Origin: Krasilnikoviella flava
Lineage (GTDB): Bacteria > Actinomycetota > Actinomycetes > Actinomycetales > Cellulomonadaceae
DNA: 64,000 nucleotides
Direction of reading: 5' to 3'
Assembly (NCBI RefSeq): GCF_900167525.1
Contig: NZ_FUZQ01000007.1
Span: 124,001 to 188,000 of the forward strand
Made by a program: the position numbers and the translations under genes. Positions 1-8,053 of the stretch are shown here, one piece after another (the first letter of the stretch is position 1; every line of letters begins with the position of its first letter). A model generated the notes under the pieces. The model was not told the DNA's origin and made no database searches. It was given only the letters and a program-made list of their open reading frames with translations.

Positions 1-22
1 ACCGGCGAGGGCGCGCCCGTGC

Positions 23-1207
23 TCAGATCCAGCGCTTCCAGCGGAACACGGCGAACAGCGCCACGCTCACGCTGAGCATGGCCACGAGGGCCGCCGGGTA
101 GCCCCACGCCCAGTGCAGCTCGGGCATGTCGTCGAAGTTCATCCCGTAGACGGTGCCCACCAGCGTCGGGGCGAAGAGGATGGCCGCCCAGCCGGAGATC
201 TTCTTGACCTCCTCGCCCTGACGGATGCTCACCTCGGTGAGGTGGGTCATCTCCTCGTTCTGGCGCTGGGCCACGAGCGTGGCGTTCACGGTGAGGATGT
301 CGCGCAGTGCGGCGCGGAACGACTCGACACGGTCGGCGACCTCGGTGAGGTGGTCGGCGACGTCGCGCAGGTACGCCTGCATCTCCTCGGTGACGCCGTA
401 CTTCTCAGCACCCTTGGCCAGCGAGCCGCAGACGCGCTGCAGGGGGCGCACGGCCCGCTGGAACTCGACGACCTCGCGGGAGAGCTCGTAGATGCGCCGC
501 GAGACCGCCGCGTCGCCGCCGAACACCTCGGACTCGATCTCGTCGATGTCGCCGTCGAGCCCTGTCACGACGGGGGCGTAGTCGTCGACCACGCGGTCGA
601 CGATCGCGTAGAGCACCGACTCGGGGCCGCGGGCCAGCATGGCGGGGTGCGCCTCGAGGTGGGTGCGCACCGCGGCCAGGTCGGGGCACGCTCCGTGCCG
701 CACCGTGACGACGAAGTCCGGGCCGACGAAGACGTGCAGCTCGGAGAACTCCACCTCCTCCGCTTGGTCCAGGTACCTGGCGGCGTGCAGCACGACGAAC
801 AGCGTCTCGCCGTAGCGCTCGATCTTGGGCCGCTGGTGCGCGACGATCGCGTCCTCGACGGCGAGCGGGTGCAGGTCGAACTCACGGGCGAGCGAGGCCA
901 GCTCGGTCTCGTCGGGACGCTCGAGCCCGATCCACGCCATCCCGCCCGGGTGGGCGCGCAGCTCGCGGAACGTGTCGGCGAGACGGGTGAAGCCCGCCAC
1001 CCGGCGCCCGTCGGCGTCGTACAGGGCGGACTCGACGATGGACGTCCGGCCGGGCAGGTCGCGGCGGTCGGTGTCGGTGCGGGCGCTGCCGAGGCGCCCG
1101 CCGGCGCCGCTCGCGGGCGTGCCGCGGCGGGGGCGCAGCGCGCCGAGCAGGGGGCGGGTGCGGACCGTGCGGGAGCTGGTGACGGCGCGGGTGGAGGTGA
1201 CGGACAT
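23..1207 (-). CDS. corA: CorA-family magnesium/cobalt transporter
   Basis: Predicted 394-residue inner-membrane divalent-cation channel subunit (MIT/CorA superfamily, homopentamer in known members). A long soluble N-terminal part rich in acidic and helical segments is followed by two C-terminal membrane helices. The signature GMN motif is present as VYGMN between them near residue 355, and the protein ends in a basic tail (RWKRWI) typical of CorA. I chose ATG at 1207 because a GGAG-like ribosome site lies about 8 nt upstream; the frame stays open further upstream but that part is Arg/Ser/Pro-rich and unlike CorA. The first ~55 residues are also low-complexity, so the folded part may start later. 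A leader peptide and two hairpins lie upstream and probably govern expression. Family assignment is secure; the ion preference is inferred. Confidence 0.93.
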   Translation of the reverse strand: MSVTSTRAVTSSRTVRTRPLLGALRPRRGTPASGAGGRLGSARTDTDRRDLPGRTSIVESALYDADGRRVAGFTRLADTFRELRAHPGGMAWIGLERPDETELASLAREFDLHPLAVEDAIVAHQRPKIERYGETLFVVLHAARYLDQAEEVEFSELHVFVGPDFVVTVRHGACPDLAAVRTHLEAHPAMLARGPESVLYAIVDRVVDDYAPVVTGLDGDIDEIESEVFGGDAAVSRRIYELSREVVEFQRAVRPLQRVCGSLAKGAEKYGVTEEMQAYLRDVADHLTEVADRVESFRAALRDILTVNATLVAQRQNEEMTHLTEVSIRQGEEVKKISGWAAILFAPTLVGTVYGMNFDDMPELHWAWGYPAALVAMLSVSVALFAVFRWKRWI

Positions 1208-1313
1208 GGCGGACTCCGAGCGTGCATCTGGGCGTGCAGGGACGAGGGACGGTCGTCGGTCCCGCGACTGCGGCTGGGAGGCACCCGGGATCGTCAGGGG
1301 TGCTCGGAGATCG

Positions 1314-1333
1314 GTGGCGCACCGGTGCGCCAC
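1314..1333 (-). promoter_or_regulatory. 20-bp perfect palindrome in corA leader
   Basis: GTGGCGCACC followed by its exact reverse complement GGTGCGCCAC. It lies about 107 nt upstream of the corA start and could be a protein-binding site or an RNA hairpin in the 5' leader. Confidence 0.5.
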
Positions 1334-1337
1334 GGCC

Positions 1338-1355
1338 GCCCGGCGAAGGCCGGGC
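1338..1355 (-). promoter_or_regulatory. GC-rich hairpin in corA leader
   Basis: In the corA direction GCCCGGC-CTTC-GCCGGGC forms a 7-bp stem just after the stop of the leader peptide. No U-run follows, so a role as attenuator or pause hairpin is an inference. Confidence 0.5.
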
Positions 1356-1364
1356 GGGGAGCCG

Positions 1365-1406
1365 TCAGTCGCGGCTCGGACTACTGGGAGGCTCGCTACG
1401 GGTCAT
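1365..1406 (-). CDS. Pro-rich leader peptide upstream of corA (MTRSEPPSSPSRD)
   Basis: A 13-codon frame, MTRSEPPSSPSRD, has an excellent ribosome site (GAGGGAGGT, about 9 nt before ATG) and is followed at once by two stable hairpins and then corA. Known Mg2+ transporter leaders such as Salmonella MgtL contain Pro or acidic codons at which ribosomes stall or fall off when Mg2+ is low. The EPP and SP codons here fit that pattern, but function is inferred from position and composition only. Confidence 0.5.
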   Translation of the reverse strand: MTRSEPPSSPSRD

Positions 1407-1555
1407 GTGCGCGCACCTCCCTCGTCGTCCGCGGCGGTCGCCGCTGCTGCTCAGGCCGTCGGCCAGCATAACCGCGCTCGCGCGCCGGGGCCACGCCCGG
1501 GCGGGGGCGGGCAGGGTGATCTCCGCGACGTCGGCGAGGAGTCGGTGGCGGGAGA

Positions 1556-2599
1556 TCAGCGCCGCGGGTCGACGACGACCATCCCTGCGCGCGGGGTGTC
1601 GGCCAGCCCCGGCAGCAGGCGCGCGCCCTCGGCGAGCCCGACGACCCGGTCGACGAGGTCGGCCGGACGCAGGGTGCCGTCGGCGACGCGGGCCAGCATC
1701 TCCGGGTAGTCGGCAGCTGCCATCCCGTGGCTGCCGAGCACGTCCAGCTCCCAGCCGATCACGCGGGACATGGGGACGCGGGGGTGGCCGCCGACCGGCG
1801 GGAGCAGACCGACCTGCACGTGCCGCCCGCGGCGGCGGAGGCTCTGGACCGCGTCGGCGCAGGTGCGCTCGCTGCCGACCGCGTCGACGCTCACGTGACA
1901 GCCGCCGGTGAGGTCCTGCACCGCGGCGGGCACGTCGACCCCCTCGTCGGCGCGGACCGTGTGCGCGGCGCCGGCCCGGCGCGCGGCGTCGAGCGCGCCG
2001 TCGTGCCGGTCGACGGCGACGACGCGGGCGCCGAGCGCCGCGGCGACCATGACGGCGCTGAGGCCCACCCCGCCCGCGCCGACCACGACCACCCACTCGT
2101 CCCGGCGCACGCGGGCGCGGCCCGCCACCGCGCGGTAGGCCGTGGCGAAGCGGCACCCGAGGCTCGCGGCGGTGGCGTCGTCCACGTCGTCCGGCAGGGC
2201 GACGAGGTTGGTGTCGGCGGCGTGCAGCACGACGAGCTCCGCGAACGACCCGGCGTGCGTGAACCCCGGCTGGGTCTGGTCGGGGCAGACCTGCGCCTGC
2301 CCGGAGCGGCACCACGCGCACCGCCCGCACCCGCACACGAACGGCGAGGTGACGCGGTCGCCCTCCCGCCAGCACTCGACGCCCTCGCCGACGGCGGCCA
2401 CGACGCCCGCCAGCTCATGGCCGGGGACGTGGGGGAGCGAGGTGATGTCGGTGTCGTGGCCCGCCCAGGCGTGCCAGTCGCTGAGGCACAGCCCGCTCGC
2501 GTGGACGCGCACGACGACGCCGCCGGGCGGGGCTGCGGGGGCGGGCACGTCGCGGACCGCGACGTGCCCGCCGAACCGGTCGAACGTCATCGCGCGCAC
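1556..2599 (-). CDS. Zinc-dependent alcohol dehydrogenase
   Basis: Medium-chain dehydrogenase/reductase of 347 residues, expected to oxidise an alcohol or reduce an aldehyde with NAD(P). The GroES-like N-terminal half has the catalytic-zinc motifs GLCLSDWH and PGHELAG and a four-cysteine structural zinc loop (CGCGRCAWCRSGQAQVC). The Rossmann half carries GAGGVGLSA and an acidic residue at the end of strand 2 (VVAVDRHDG), which favours NAD. I prefer GTG at 2599 (V-R-A-M-T-F, like the MRA(V/M) start of this family) with GGAT 6 nt upstream; ATG at 2590 is possible. It is divergent from the M28 peptidase at 2708. The substrate cannot be read from sequence. Confidence 0.9.
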   Translation of the reverse strand: MRAMTFDRFGGHVAVRDVPAPAAPPGGVVVRVHASGLCLSDWHAWAGHDTDITSLPHVPGHELAGVVAAVGEGVECWREGDRVTSPFVCGCGRCAWCRSGQAQVCPDQTQPGFTHAGSFAELVVLHAADTNLVALPDDVDDATAASLGCRFATAYRAVAGRARVRRDEWVVVVGAGGVGLSAVMVAAALGARVVAVDRHDGALDAARRAGAAHTVRADEGVDVPAAVQDLTGGCHVSVDAVGSERTCADAVQSLRRRGRHVQVGLLPPVGGHPRVPMSRVIGWELDVLGSHGMAAADYPEMLARVADGTLRPADLVDRVVGLAEGARLLPGLADTPRAGMVVVDPRR

Positions 2600-2695
2600 G
2601 GGGCGATCCAACCACGCCCGTACCGGCGTCCCGCGTCGTCGGGCTCGGGCGCCCGGCACGCGGGTCACGATTGGGCCACGACGCGCGGGCGCCGC

Positions 2696-2701
2696 TAGCG
2701 T
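2696..2701 (+). promoter_or_regulatory. -10 hexamer TAGCGT, leaderless promoter
   Basis: TAGCGT fits TANNNT and ends 6 nt before the GTG start at 2708, so transcription should begin at or next to the start codon. Confidence 0.5.
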
Positions 2702-2707
2702 GCGCGC

Positions 2708-5026
2708 GTGACCCAGACCCGGTCGCGGGCGACGTCGCTCGCGTGCTCCCTGTTCCTGCTCGTCCTCGCCGCCCTCGCGGTGTGGTCGGTGCTGCCGCCG
2801 TCCCCGCGCGGCGCCGGCGCCGCCGCGGACGAGTTCAGCGCCGAGCGCGCGTTCGCGACGGTCGAGGCGATCGGCACCGAGGTGCACCCGCACGGCACCG
2901 CCGCGGCCGCCGCGGTGCGCGACACGATCGTGGCGGACCTCGAGGAGCTCGGGCTCGACCCGGAGGTGACCGACGGCGTCGGCATGTCCGGGCGGCTCGG
3001 GGACCAGAGCCGGGTCGCGGCCACGAAGAACGTCGTCGCGACCCTCCCCGGCACCGACTCCACCGGGCCGGTGTTCCTCGTCGCGCACTACGACTCGGCC
3101 GAGGTGTCGCACGGCGCCAACGACGACGGCGCCGGCGTCGCGACGCTGCTGGAGACCGCCCGTGCGCTCGGTGCCGGCGAGCCCCTGCGCAACGACGTCG
3201 TGCTGGTCTTCACCGACGCCGAGGAGGCCTGCCTGTGCGGGGCCGAGGCGTTCGCGCACGCCGACCCGCGCGCCGCCGACGGGGGCGTGGTGGTCAACGT
3301 CGAGGCTCGCGGCTCGTCGGGCCCGGCGATCATGTTCGAGACCTCCGACGGCAACGCCGCCCTCGTCGACGCGTACGCGCACGTGCCGTATCCCGTGGGT
3401 AGCTCGCTCGCCGTCGAGGTGTACCGGATCCTGCCGAACGACACGGACTTCTCCCCGTTCCTCGACGACCCCGAGGGCCGCTTCACCGGCCTCAACTCCG
3501 CGTACATCGACGGGTCGGCCACCTACCACGCACCGCAGGACACCCCCGAGCGGATGTCCCTGGCGAGCCTGCAGCACCACGGCTCGAACATGCTCGCCCT
3601 CGCGCAGGAGCTGGGTGACGGCGACGCCGCCGCACTGGCGACACCGTCCGCGGACGACGCCACCTACTTCCCGCTGCCGGGCGGCGTGCTCGCGCGCTAC
3701 CCCGGGTGGCTCGTGTGGCCGCTCGCCGTCGCCGCCGTGCTCGCGGTGGGCGCCCTGGCCGTCCTCCTCGTCCGGCGCGGCGAGGCGGGCGGCGAGCGCA
3801 CGACCGCCGGCCGCCTCGCGGTCGGGTTCGCGTCCGCCCTCGTCCCGCTCGTCGGCGCCGTCGCGGGCTCGATCGCGCTCTGGTGGGTCATGGGCCTGGT
3901 GCGGCCCGGCTACGGCGAGATGCTCGACCCGTGGCGGCCCTGGGGCTTCCGCGTCGCCCTGCTCGGCATCGTCGCCACCGTGCTCACCGCGTGGTTCGTC
4001 GGCCTGCGCCGGTCGCTCGGCGGGCCCGCGCTCGCGGTCGGGGCGCTCGGCTGGCTCGCCGTCCTCGGCGTGGTGCTCGCCGCCCTCACCCCCGGGGGCT
4101 CGTACCTCGCTGCGCTGCCGGCCCTCGCGGGCGCCGTGGCCGGCCTGATCGCGCTGACGGCGGCGCGCCGGGTGGTCGGGCGCCGGGTGGTCGTGACCCT
4201 GGGCGCGGCCGTGGGCGTCCTCGTCCTCGTGCCGATCGTGCTCCTGTTCTTCCCGGCGCTCGGCCTGGCGACGGGCGCGGCGCCCGCCGTCGTGGCAGCG
4301 CTGCTGGGCCTGGCGCTCACTCCGGTCCTCGCCGTGCTGTGGCCGCGGGGGCGGCGGCCCGCGCTCGGGCTGGTGGGCGGGTGCGCCGCGGTGGGGGTCG
4401 TGGCGCTGGTTGTCGGCTTCGTCACGGACCCGTTCGACGCCGAGCACCCGGAGCCCACCCGCCTCGCGTACGCGTTGGACGCCGACACCGGCACGGCGCA
4501 CTGGGTGTCCGACGAGACCACCCCCAGCGACTGGACGGCGCGGTACGCGGACACGGAGACCGACATGTCCGAGCGGTTCCCGATGTTCGACGGGGAGGTG
4601 TACGCGGGCGACGCCGAGGCGGCGGACCTGCCCGCCCCCGTGGTCGACGTCCTGGACGCCGAGCCCGCCGGGGACGCGCGTGTCCTCACGGTGCGCGTGA
4701 CCCCGGGCGAGGGCGAGCCGATCGGCACGGCCGGTGCCCTGCGGTACGTGCAGCTGAACGCCGCCGGGGTCCGGAGCGCGACCGTGGCGGGCCGGGCGGT
4801 CCCGGTCGACGGCGGCGCGCTCGACACCCGCTTCTACGCCCCGGGCACCGACGGGTTCGAGGTGGAGCTCACCGTCGCGGCCGGGGAGCCGCTGGACCTG
4901 CGCGTCGTCGCCGCGGGCGGCGGGCTGGAGGGACTGCCCGGGTTCGTCGAGCGCCCCGCCGACGTCGGGGTGGCCGGGTCGCACACGTCCGAGCTGGTGC
5001 TGGTCGGGACGTCGGTCACGCTCTGA
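2708..5026 (+). CDS. Membrane-anchored M28 family zinc metallopeptidase
   Basis: A 772-residue protein of the M28 aminopeptidase family with a multi-helix membrane half, resembling ER-metallopeptidase-type (Fxna/ERMP1) proteins. An N-terminal signal anchor (about residues 8-27) is followed by the peptidase domain, in which zinc-ligand motifs are visible: VAHYDS, GANDDGAG, FTDAEEACLCGAEAF and the late YHAPQDT. From about residue 330 there are roughly nine hydrophobic helices, then a soluble C-terminal domain of about 200 residues predicted to face outside. It probably trims peptides at the cell surface. The start is GTG with a leaderless-type -10. It ends 6 nt before the convergent YjbR gene. 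Confidence 0.88.
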   Translation: MTQTRSRATSLACSLFLLVLAALAVWSVLPPSPRGAGAAADEFSAERAFATVEAIGTEVHPHGTAAAAAVRDTIVADLEELGLDPEVTDGVGMSGRLGDQSRVAATKNVVATLPGTDSTGPVFLVAHYDSAEVSHGANDDGAGVATLLETARALGAGEPLRNDVVLVFTDAEEACLCGAEAFAHADPRAADGGVVVNVEARGSSGPAIMFETSDGNAALVDAYAHVPYPVGSSLAVEVYRILPNDTDFSPFLDDPEGRFTGLNSAYIDGSATYHAPQDTPERMSLASLQHHGSNMLALAQELGDGDAAALATPSADDATYFPLPGGVLARYPGWLVWPLAVAAVLAVGALAVLLVRRGEAGGERTTAGRLAVGFASALVPLVGAVAGSIALWWVMGLVRPGYGEMLDPWRPWGFRVALLGIVATVLTAWFVGLRRSLGGPALAVGALGWLAVLGVVLAALTPGGSYLAALPALAGAVAGLIALTAARRVVGRRVVVTLGAAVGVLVLVPIVLLFFPALGLATGAAPAVVAALLGLALTPVLAVLWPRGRRPALGLVGGCAAVGVVALVVGFVTDPFDAEHPEPTRLAYALDADTGTAHWVSDETTPSDWTARYADTETDMSERFPMFDGEVYAGDAEAADLPAPVVDVLDAEPAGDARVLTVRVTPGEGEPIGTAGALRYVQLNAAGVRSATVAGRAVPVDGGALDTRFYAPGTDGFEVELTVAAGEPLDLRVVAAGGGLEGLPGFVERPADVGVAGSHTSELVLVGTSVTL

Positions 5027-5032
5027 CCGGCG

Positions 5033-5407
5033 TCAGCCCGCGGGCTCGGGGCGGTCGACGGCATCGGCCAGCTGTCGCGGCGCCTGGATGCAGTAGGAGT
5101 CGGTGAGCAGCTCGGCCATCTCGTCCCAGTCGGTGCCGCCGTCCAGCACGACGCCGACGGCGTCGACGCCCCAGCCCGCCCGGAAGTACGGGTGGCCGAG
5201 GTGCTCGAACGCCCGCACCTCCTGCGGCTCGGCGCGGAAGGTGACGCGGAAGAGCTGGTCCTCACCGCCGAAGACGTGCGCCACCGTGGCCTTGCGCACC
5301 CGCCACCTGACGCCGGTCCAGGCGTCCTCCTCGTGACACTCCGGGAACCGGAGCAGGCCACGGAGTCGCTCCACGAGTGCGGGCGGGACGTCGGGGCGGT
5401 CGGGCAC
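5033..5407 (-). CDS. MmcQ/YjbR family protein
   Basis: A 124-residue protein of the MmcQ/YjbR family, a small alpha/beta fold related to CyaY-like double-wing DNA-binding domains. Family features seen are the strand-rich core FRVTFRAEPQEVRAFEHLGHPYFRAGWG and the C-terminal helix EMAELLTDSYCIQAPRQLAD. GTG start at 5407; no clear ribosome site. The cellular role of the family is not established. It is convergent with the M28 peptidase. Confidence 0.8.
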   Translation of the reverse strand: MPDRPDVPPALVERLRGLLRFPECHEEDAWTGVRWRVRKATVAHVFGGEDQLFRVTFRAEPQEVRAFEHLGHPYFRAGWGVDAVGVVLDGGTDWDEMAELLTDSYCIQAPRQLADAVDRPEPAG

Positions 5408-5503
5408 CCGACGAATGTGCCACGGCCCACCGACAGGGGTGGCCCGGACGGCGTCGTCGGCGTCGACGAGCCAGGGCCCGTGCCCGCCCGTCGGCGACCC
5501 CGG

Positions 5504-6352
5504 TCAGCCGAGGCGCGCGCTGACCACCAGCTCCTCGCCGACGTCCAGGCGCACGTCGACGAGCCGCACGCCGGGCGGCAGGGCGGCCGCCAGGTCGACC
5601 CGGCGGTGCGCCGCCGCCTCCACGCGCCCACGGACGGCGCCGAGCATCGCGGCGACCAGCGGGTTGCCGCTGGAGATGTGCACGTCGCCGACGGTGAGCA
5701 CCATCGCGGCGTCGACCGACGCGGACGCCGTCGCGGACACGCCCGCGGAGAGGAAGCCCTTGCGGATCTTCGCCTCGATCCGCAGGCCCGCCGCGCGGGG
5801 ACCGTGCTGGTCGACCTGCACGTCGAGGTCGCTGAGCGTGATGCCCTGCGACTGCAGCGACACGGCGAGCAGCCCGTGCACGGTCGCGACGAGGCCGGCG
5901 CGGGACACCGCGACGCGGGCGTCACCGATCACCGGGTGCGCGTCGTCGGGCTCGACGGCCTCGAAACCGACCTGACCGTCCGAGCCCTCCACCCAGGCGA
6001 ACCGCAGGCCCTCGGCCTCGGCGGTGACGTCCACGGGCAGGTCGACGGCGGTCAGCGGGTGGGCGTCGACGCGCAGGCGCCGCACGGTGCCCTCCGCGCG
6101 GGCGGCCACCGACGCGGGGGACCAGACGGCCCCGGGGGCCTTCTGCTGCGCGCCGAACGCCACGCCCGTGAGGTCGACCTCGAGCGAGGCGACGTCGGTG
6201 CCGTCCAGGTCGGCGGCGATCCGGGCTCGGTCCAGCCCGGCGACGCCGGGTCCGGCCGCCCGCGCGGCGAGCTCGCGCAGGCGTGCGGCGAGGTCGGCGC
6301 CGGTCGTGGGGCGCGGGGCGGGGCCGAGCGGCAGGAGGTGCGCGGAGGTCAT
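5504..6352 (-). CDS. LmeA-like (DUF2993) lipid-binding protein
   Basis: A 282-residue protein that resembles the DUF2993/LmeA family, whose mycobacterial member binds phospholipids and is needed for lipomannan elongation. It shows alternating beta segments with the family-like stretches LDLDGTDVASLEVDLTGV and GLLAVSLQSQGITLSDLDVQ. No signal peptide is apparent, unlike the exported mycobacterial protein, so a cytoplasmic or peripheral location is possible. A TAGGCT -10 (6360-6365, minus strand) ends 7 nt before ATG, so the message is probably leaderless. Family call moderate, function inferred. Confidence 0.6.
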   Translation of the reverse strand: MTSAHLLPLGPAPRPTTGADLAARLRELAARAAGPGVAGLDRARIAADLDGTDVASLEVDLTGVAFGAQQKAPGAVWSPASVAARAEGTVRRLRVDAHPLTAVDLPVDVTAEAEGLRFAWVEGSDGQVGFEAVEPDDAHPVIGDARVAVSRAGLVATVHGLLAVSLQSQGITLSDLDVQVDQHGPRAAGLRIEAKIRKGFLSAGVSATASASVDAAMVLTVGDVHISSGNPLVAAMLGAVRGRVEAAAHRRVDLAAALPPGVRLVDVRLDVGEELVVSARLG

Positions 6353-6534
6353 GCGCGCGAGCCTAGTCGGCGGGGCCGAGGTGCGACGTCGCTGCGAGGT
6401 CGGCCAGTGTCCGGTTGCGCCAGAGGTCGTCGTGGGTGAGGTGCGTGATGGCGCCGGGCGAGGTCGGAGGTCGTGACCCGGACCGGGCGCGAGGGATCGT
6501 CGCGTCGCGTCAGCCGGCGGAGCTCGGCGGACCG

Positions 6535-7494
6535 TCAGTGCGCGAGCCCGAGGAGGTCGCCGTCGATGGCAGCGGCCGCCATCTGCCCGGCGGCCATCGC
6601 GGCCGTCACGGAGCTCAGGGGCATCGGGAAGTCGGCGGTGTGCGCCAGGTCGCCCGCGGCGAAGACGCCGGCCAGGCTCGTGCGGCCCATCGGGTCGACA
6701 CCGACGCAGCCCGACTCCCGCAGGTCCAGGCCGAGCTGGGCGGCGAACGGCGCCGCCTGGTGGAGCGTCGGCGCCACCATGATCCCGCCCAGGTCGAGCG
6801 TGTCCCCGTCGACGAGCACGGCGCGGGCACCGGCGCGGCCGCCGGGGGACGTCGCGGCCTCGAGGCGCAGGACCTTCTCGGGGCGCACGTCGACGTCGTG
6901 GTCCGCGAGGACGTCGCGCACCTCGGGGTCGAGCTCGCCGCCGTCCGTCAGCACCACCAGTCTGGTGGCGATCCGCTCCATGAGCAGTGCGACGCGGGCG
7001 ACGTGGGGGGCCGAACCGAGCACGCCGACGGTGGTGCCGGAGAACTCGTGGCCGTGGCAGTACGGGCAGTGCGCGGCCACCGTGCCGAACAGCTCGGCGA
7101 GGCCCGGTACCGAGGGCAGCTCGTCGCGCACGCCGGTGGCGAGCAGCAGGCGCCGGGCGGTCACGTCGCCGCCGTCCGTGCGCACGACGAACCCCGCCGC
7201 GGGCGAGGCGGGGTCGAGCGGGGCGACCTCGTGCGCGGTGGCCCGGCGGAGCTCGACGGTGTCGTACGCGGCGAGCGTGCGGTGTGCGACGGCACGGAAC
7301 TCGGCGGGCGGGGTGCCGTCGAAGCCGAGCACGTTGTGCATCGCGTCGGTGGGGTCGTTGCGGTACCTGCCGGAGTCGAGCAGGACGACGTCACGGTGGG
7401 TGCGGCCCAGGGTGAGGGCGGCCTGGAGGCCGGCCGGGCCGGCGCCGACGACGATCGCGTCGTGGAGGGTGGGGTCGTTCGCGTCGCTGGTCAC
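6535..7494 (-). CDS. Thioredoxin-reductase-like NAD(P)/FAD oxidoreductase
   Basis: A 319-residue class II pyridine-nucleotide disulfide oxidoreductase. The FAD motif GAGPAG is at residues 18-23, a redox-active CPYC at 143-146, and the late FAD motif GVFAAGDLAHT near residue 275. Length and CPYC place it with small thioredoxin-reductase-like proteins of actinobacteria, which may act on thioredoxin-like partners, low-molecular-weight disulfides or nitro compounds. GTG start at 7494 with ribosome site AAGGAG. It is divergent from a MerR regulator; the two share a 58-nt region holding a perfect inverted repeat, so regulation by that protein is likely. Confidence 0.88.
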   Translation of the reverse strand: MTSDANDPTLHDAIVVGAGPAGLQAALTLGRTHRDVVLLDSGRYRNDPTDAMHNVLGFDGTPPAEFRAVAHRTLAAYDTVELRRATAHEVAPLDPASPAAGFVVRTDGGDVTARRLLLATGVRDELPSVPGLAELFGTVAAHCPYCHGHEFSGTTVGVLGSAPHVARVALLMERIATRLVVLTDGGELDPEVRDVLADHDVDVRPEKVLRLEAATSPGGRAGARAVLVDGDTLDLGGIMVAPTLHQAAPFAAQLGLDLRESGCVGVDPMGRTSLAGVFAAGDLAHTADFPMPLSSVTAAMAAGQMAAAAIDGDLLGLAH

Positions 7495-7537
7495 GGGTGC
7501 TCCTTCGTGGGTGGGGTTGCGTCCGGGACCCAGCCTG

Positions 7538-7561
7538 TGACTTCATGTCAACATGAAGTCA
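7538..7561. promoter_or_regulatory. Perfect inverted repeat, putative MerR operator
   Basis: Arms TGACTTCATGT and ACATGAAGTCA around a CA spacer (24 bp, no mismatch). The right arm covers the ATG of the MerR gene (7553). Position between the divergent genes points to autoregulation and control of the reductase. Confidence 0.7.
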
Positions 7562-8053
7562 AGCGATGAGGCGACGGTGCCCGCGGCAGGTGCGGCAGGT
7601 GCGTCGGGCACGCGGACGTGGAGCGTCGGCGAGCTCGCCGAGCGCTTCGGCCTGGAGACGCACGTGCTGCGCTACTGGGAGGACGTCGGCCTGCTCGCCC
7701 CCGGGCGCGACGGCGCGGGCCGGCGACGGTACGGGCCCGACGACGTCGTGCGGGTCGCGACGATCCTCAGCTCCAAGGTCGCGGGCATGAGCCTGGAGCA
7801 GATCCAGGTGCTGCTCGACGCCGAGGCGCGCGACCGGCACGAGGTGCTCACCGCGCACCTCGCCGAGCTCGACCGCCGTCAGGAGGAGATCGACCGCTCC
7901 CGGCACATGACCGAGCACGCGCTGTCGTGCCGGGCGCACGACATCGCCACGTGCCCGCGGTTCCGCGAGCACGTGCGGGACCTCGTGGACGGCACCCGGA
8001 CCTGGCGCGACATGCACCCGACGCGCCTCGTCCCCGTGGAGGAGCGGGCATGA
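7553..8053 (+). CDS. MerR family transcriptional regulator
   Basis: A 166-residue regulator. The N-terminal winged helix-turn-helix spans about residues 22-90 (WSVGELAERFG ... LRYWEDVGLL ... RRRYGPDDVVRV), followed by a dimerisation helix. The C-terminal part contains HALSCRAHDIATCP with H122, C126, H129 and C134, a possible metal or redox site. The operator-like palindrome overlaps the ATG at 7553, so the true start could be an internal GTG at 7577; the residues between are Ala/Gly-rich and dispensable-looking. It probably senses redox or electrophile stress given the CPYC reductase on the other strand. Its stop overlaps the next gene by ATGA. Confidence 0.85.
   Translation: MKSSDEATVPAAGAAGASGTRTWSVGELAERFGLETHVLRYWEDVGLLAPGRDGAGRRRYGPDDVVRVATILSSKVAGMSLEQIQVLLDAEARDRHEVLTAHLAELDRRQEEIDRSRHMTEHALSCRAHDIATCPRFREHVRDLVDGTRTWRDMHPTRLVPVEERA

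Noticed and set aside
23-1333. Longer corA start at 1333
   Set aside because: The extra 42 residues are Arg/Pro/Ser-rich and overlap the hairpin region; the start at 1207 has a ribosome site.
1208-1555. M-box riboswitch before corA
   Set aside because: I looked for the conserved ykoK/M-box blocks and did not see them; the leader peptide with hairpins explains the region better.
1556-4984. Very long minus-strand frame opposite the M28 peptidase (about 1140 codons)
   Set aside because: GC-rich shadow frame; low-complexity Arg/Gly/His-rich residues before the alcohol dehydrogenase start, no motifs, and opposite a gene with clear zinc motifs.
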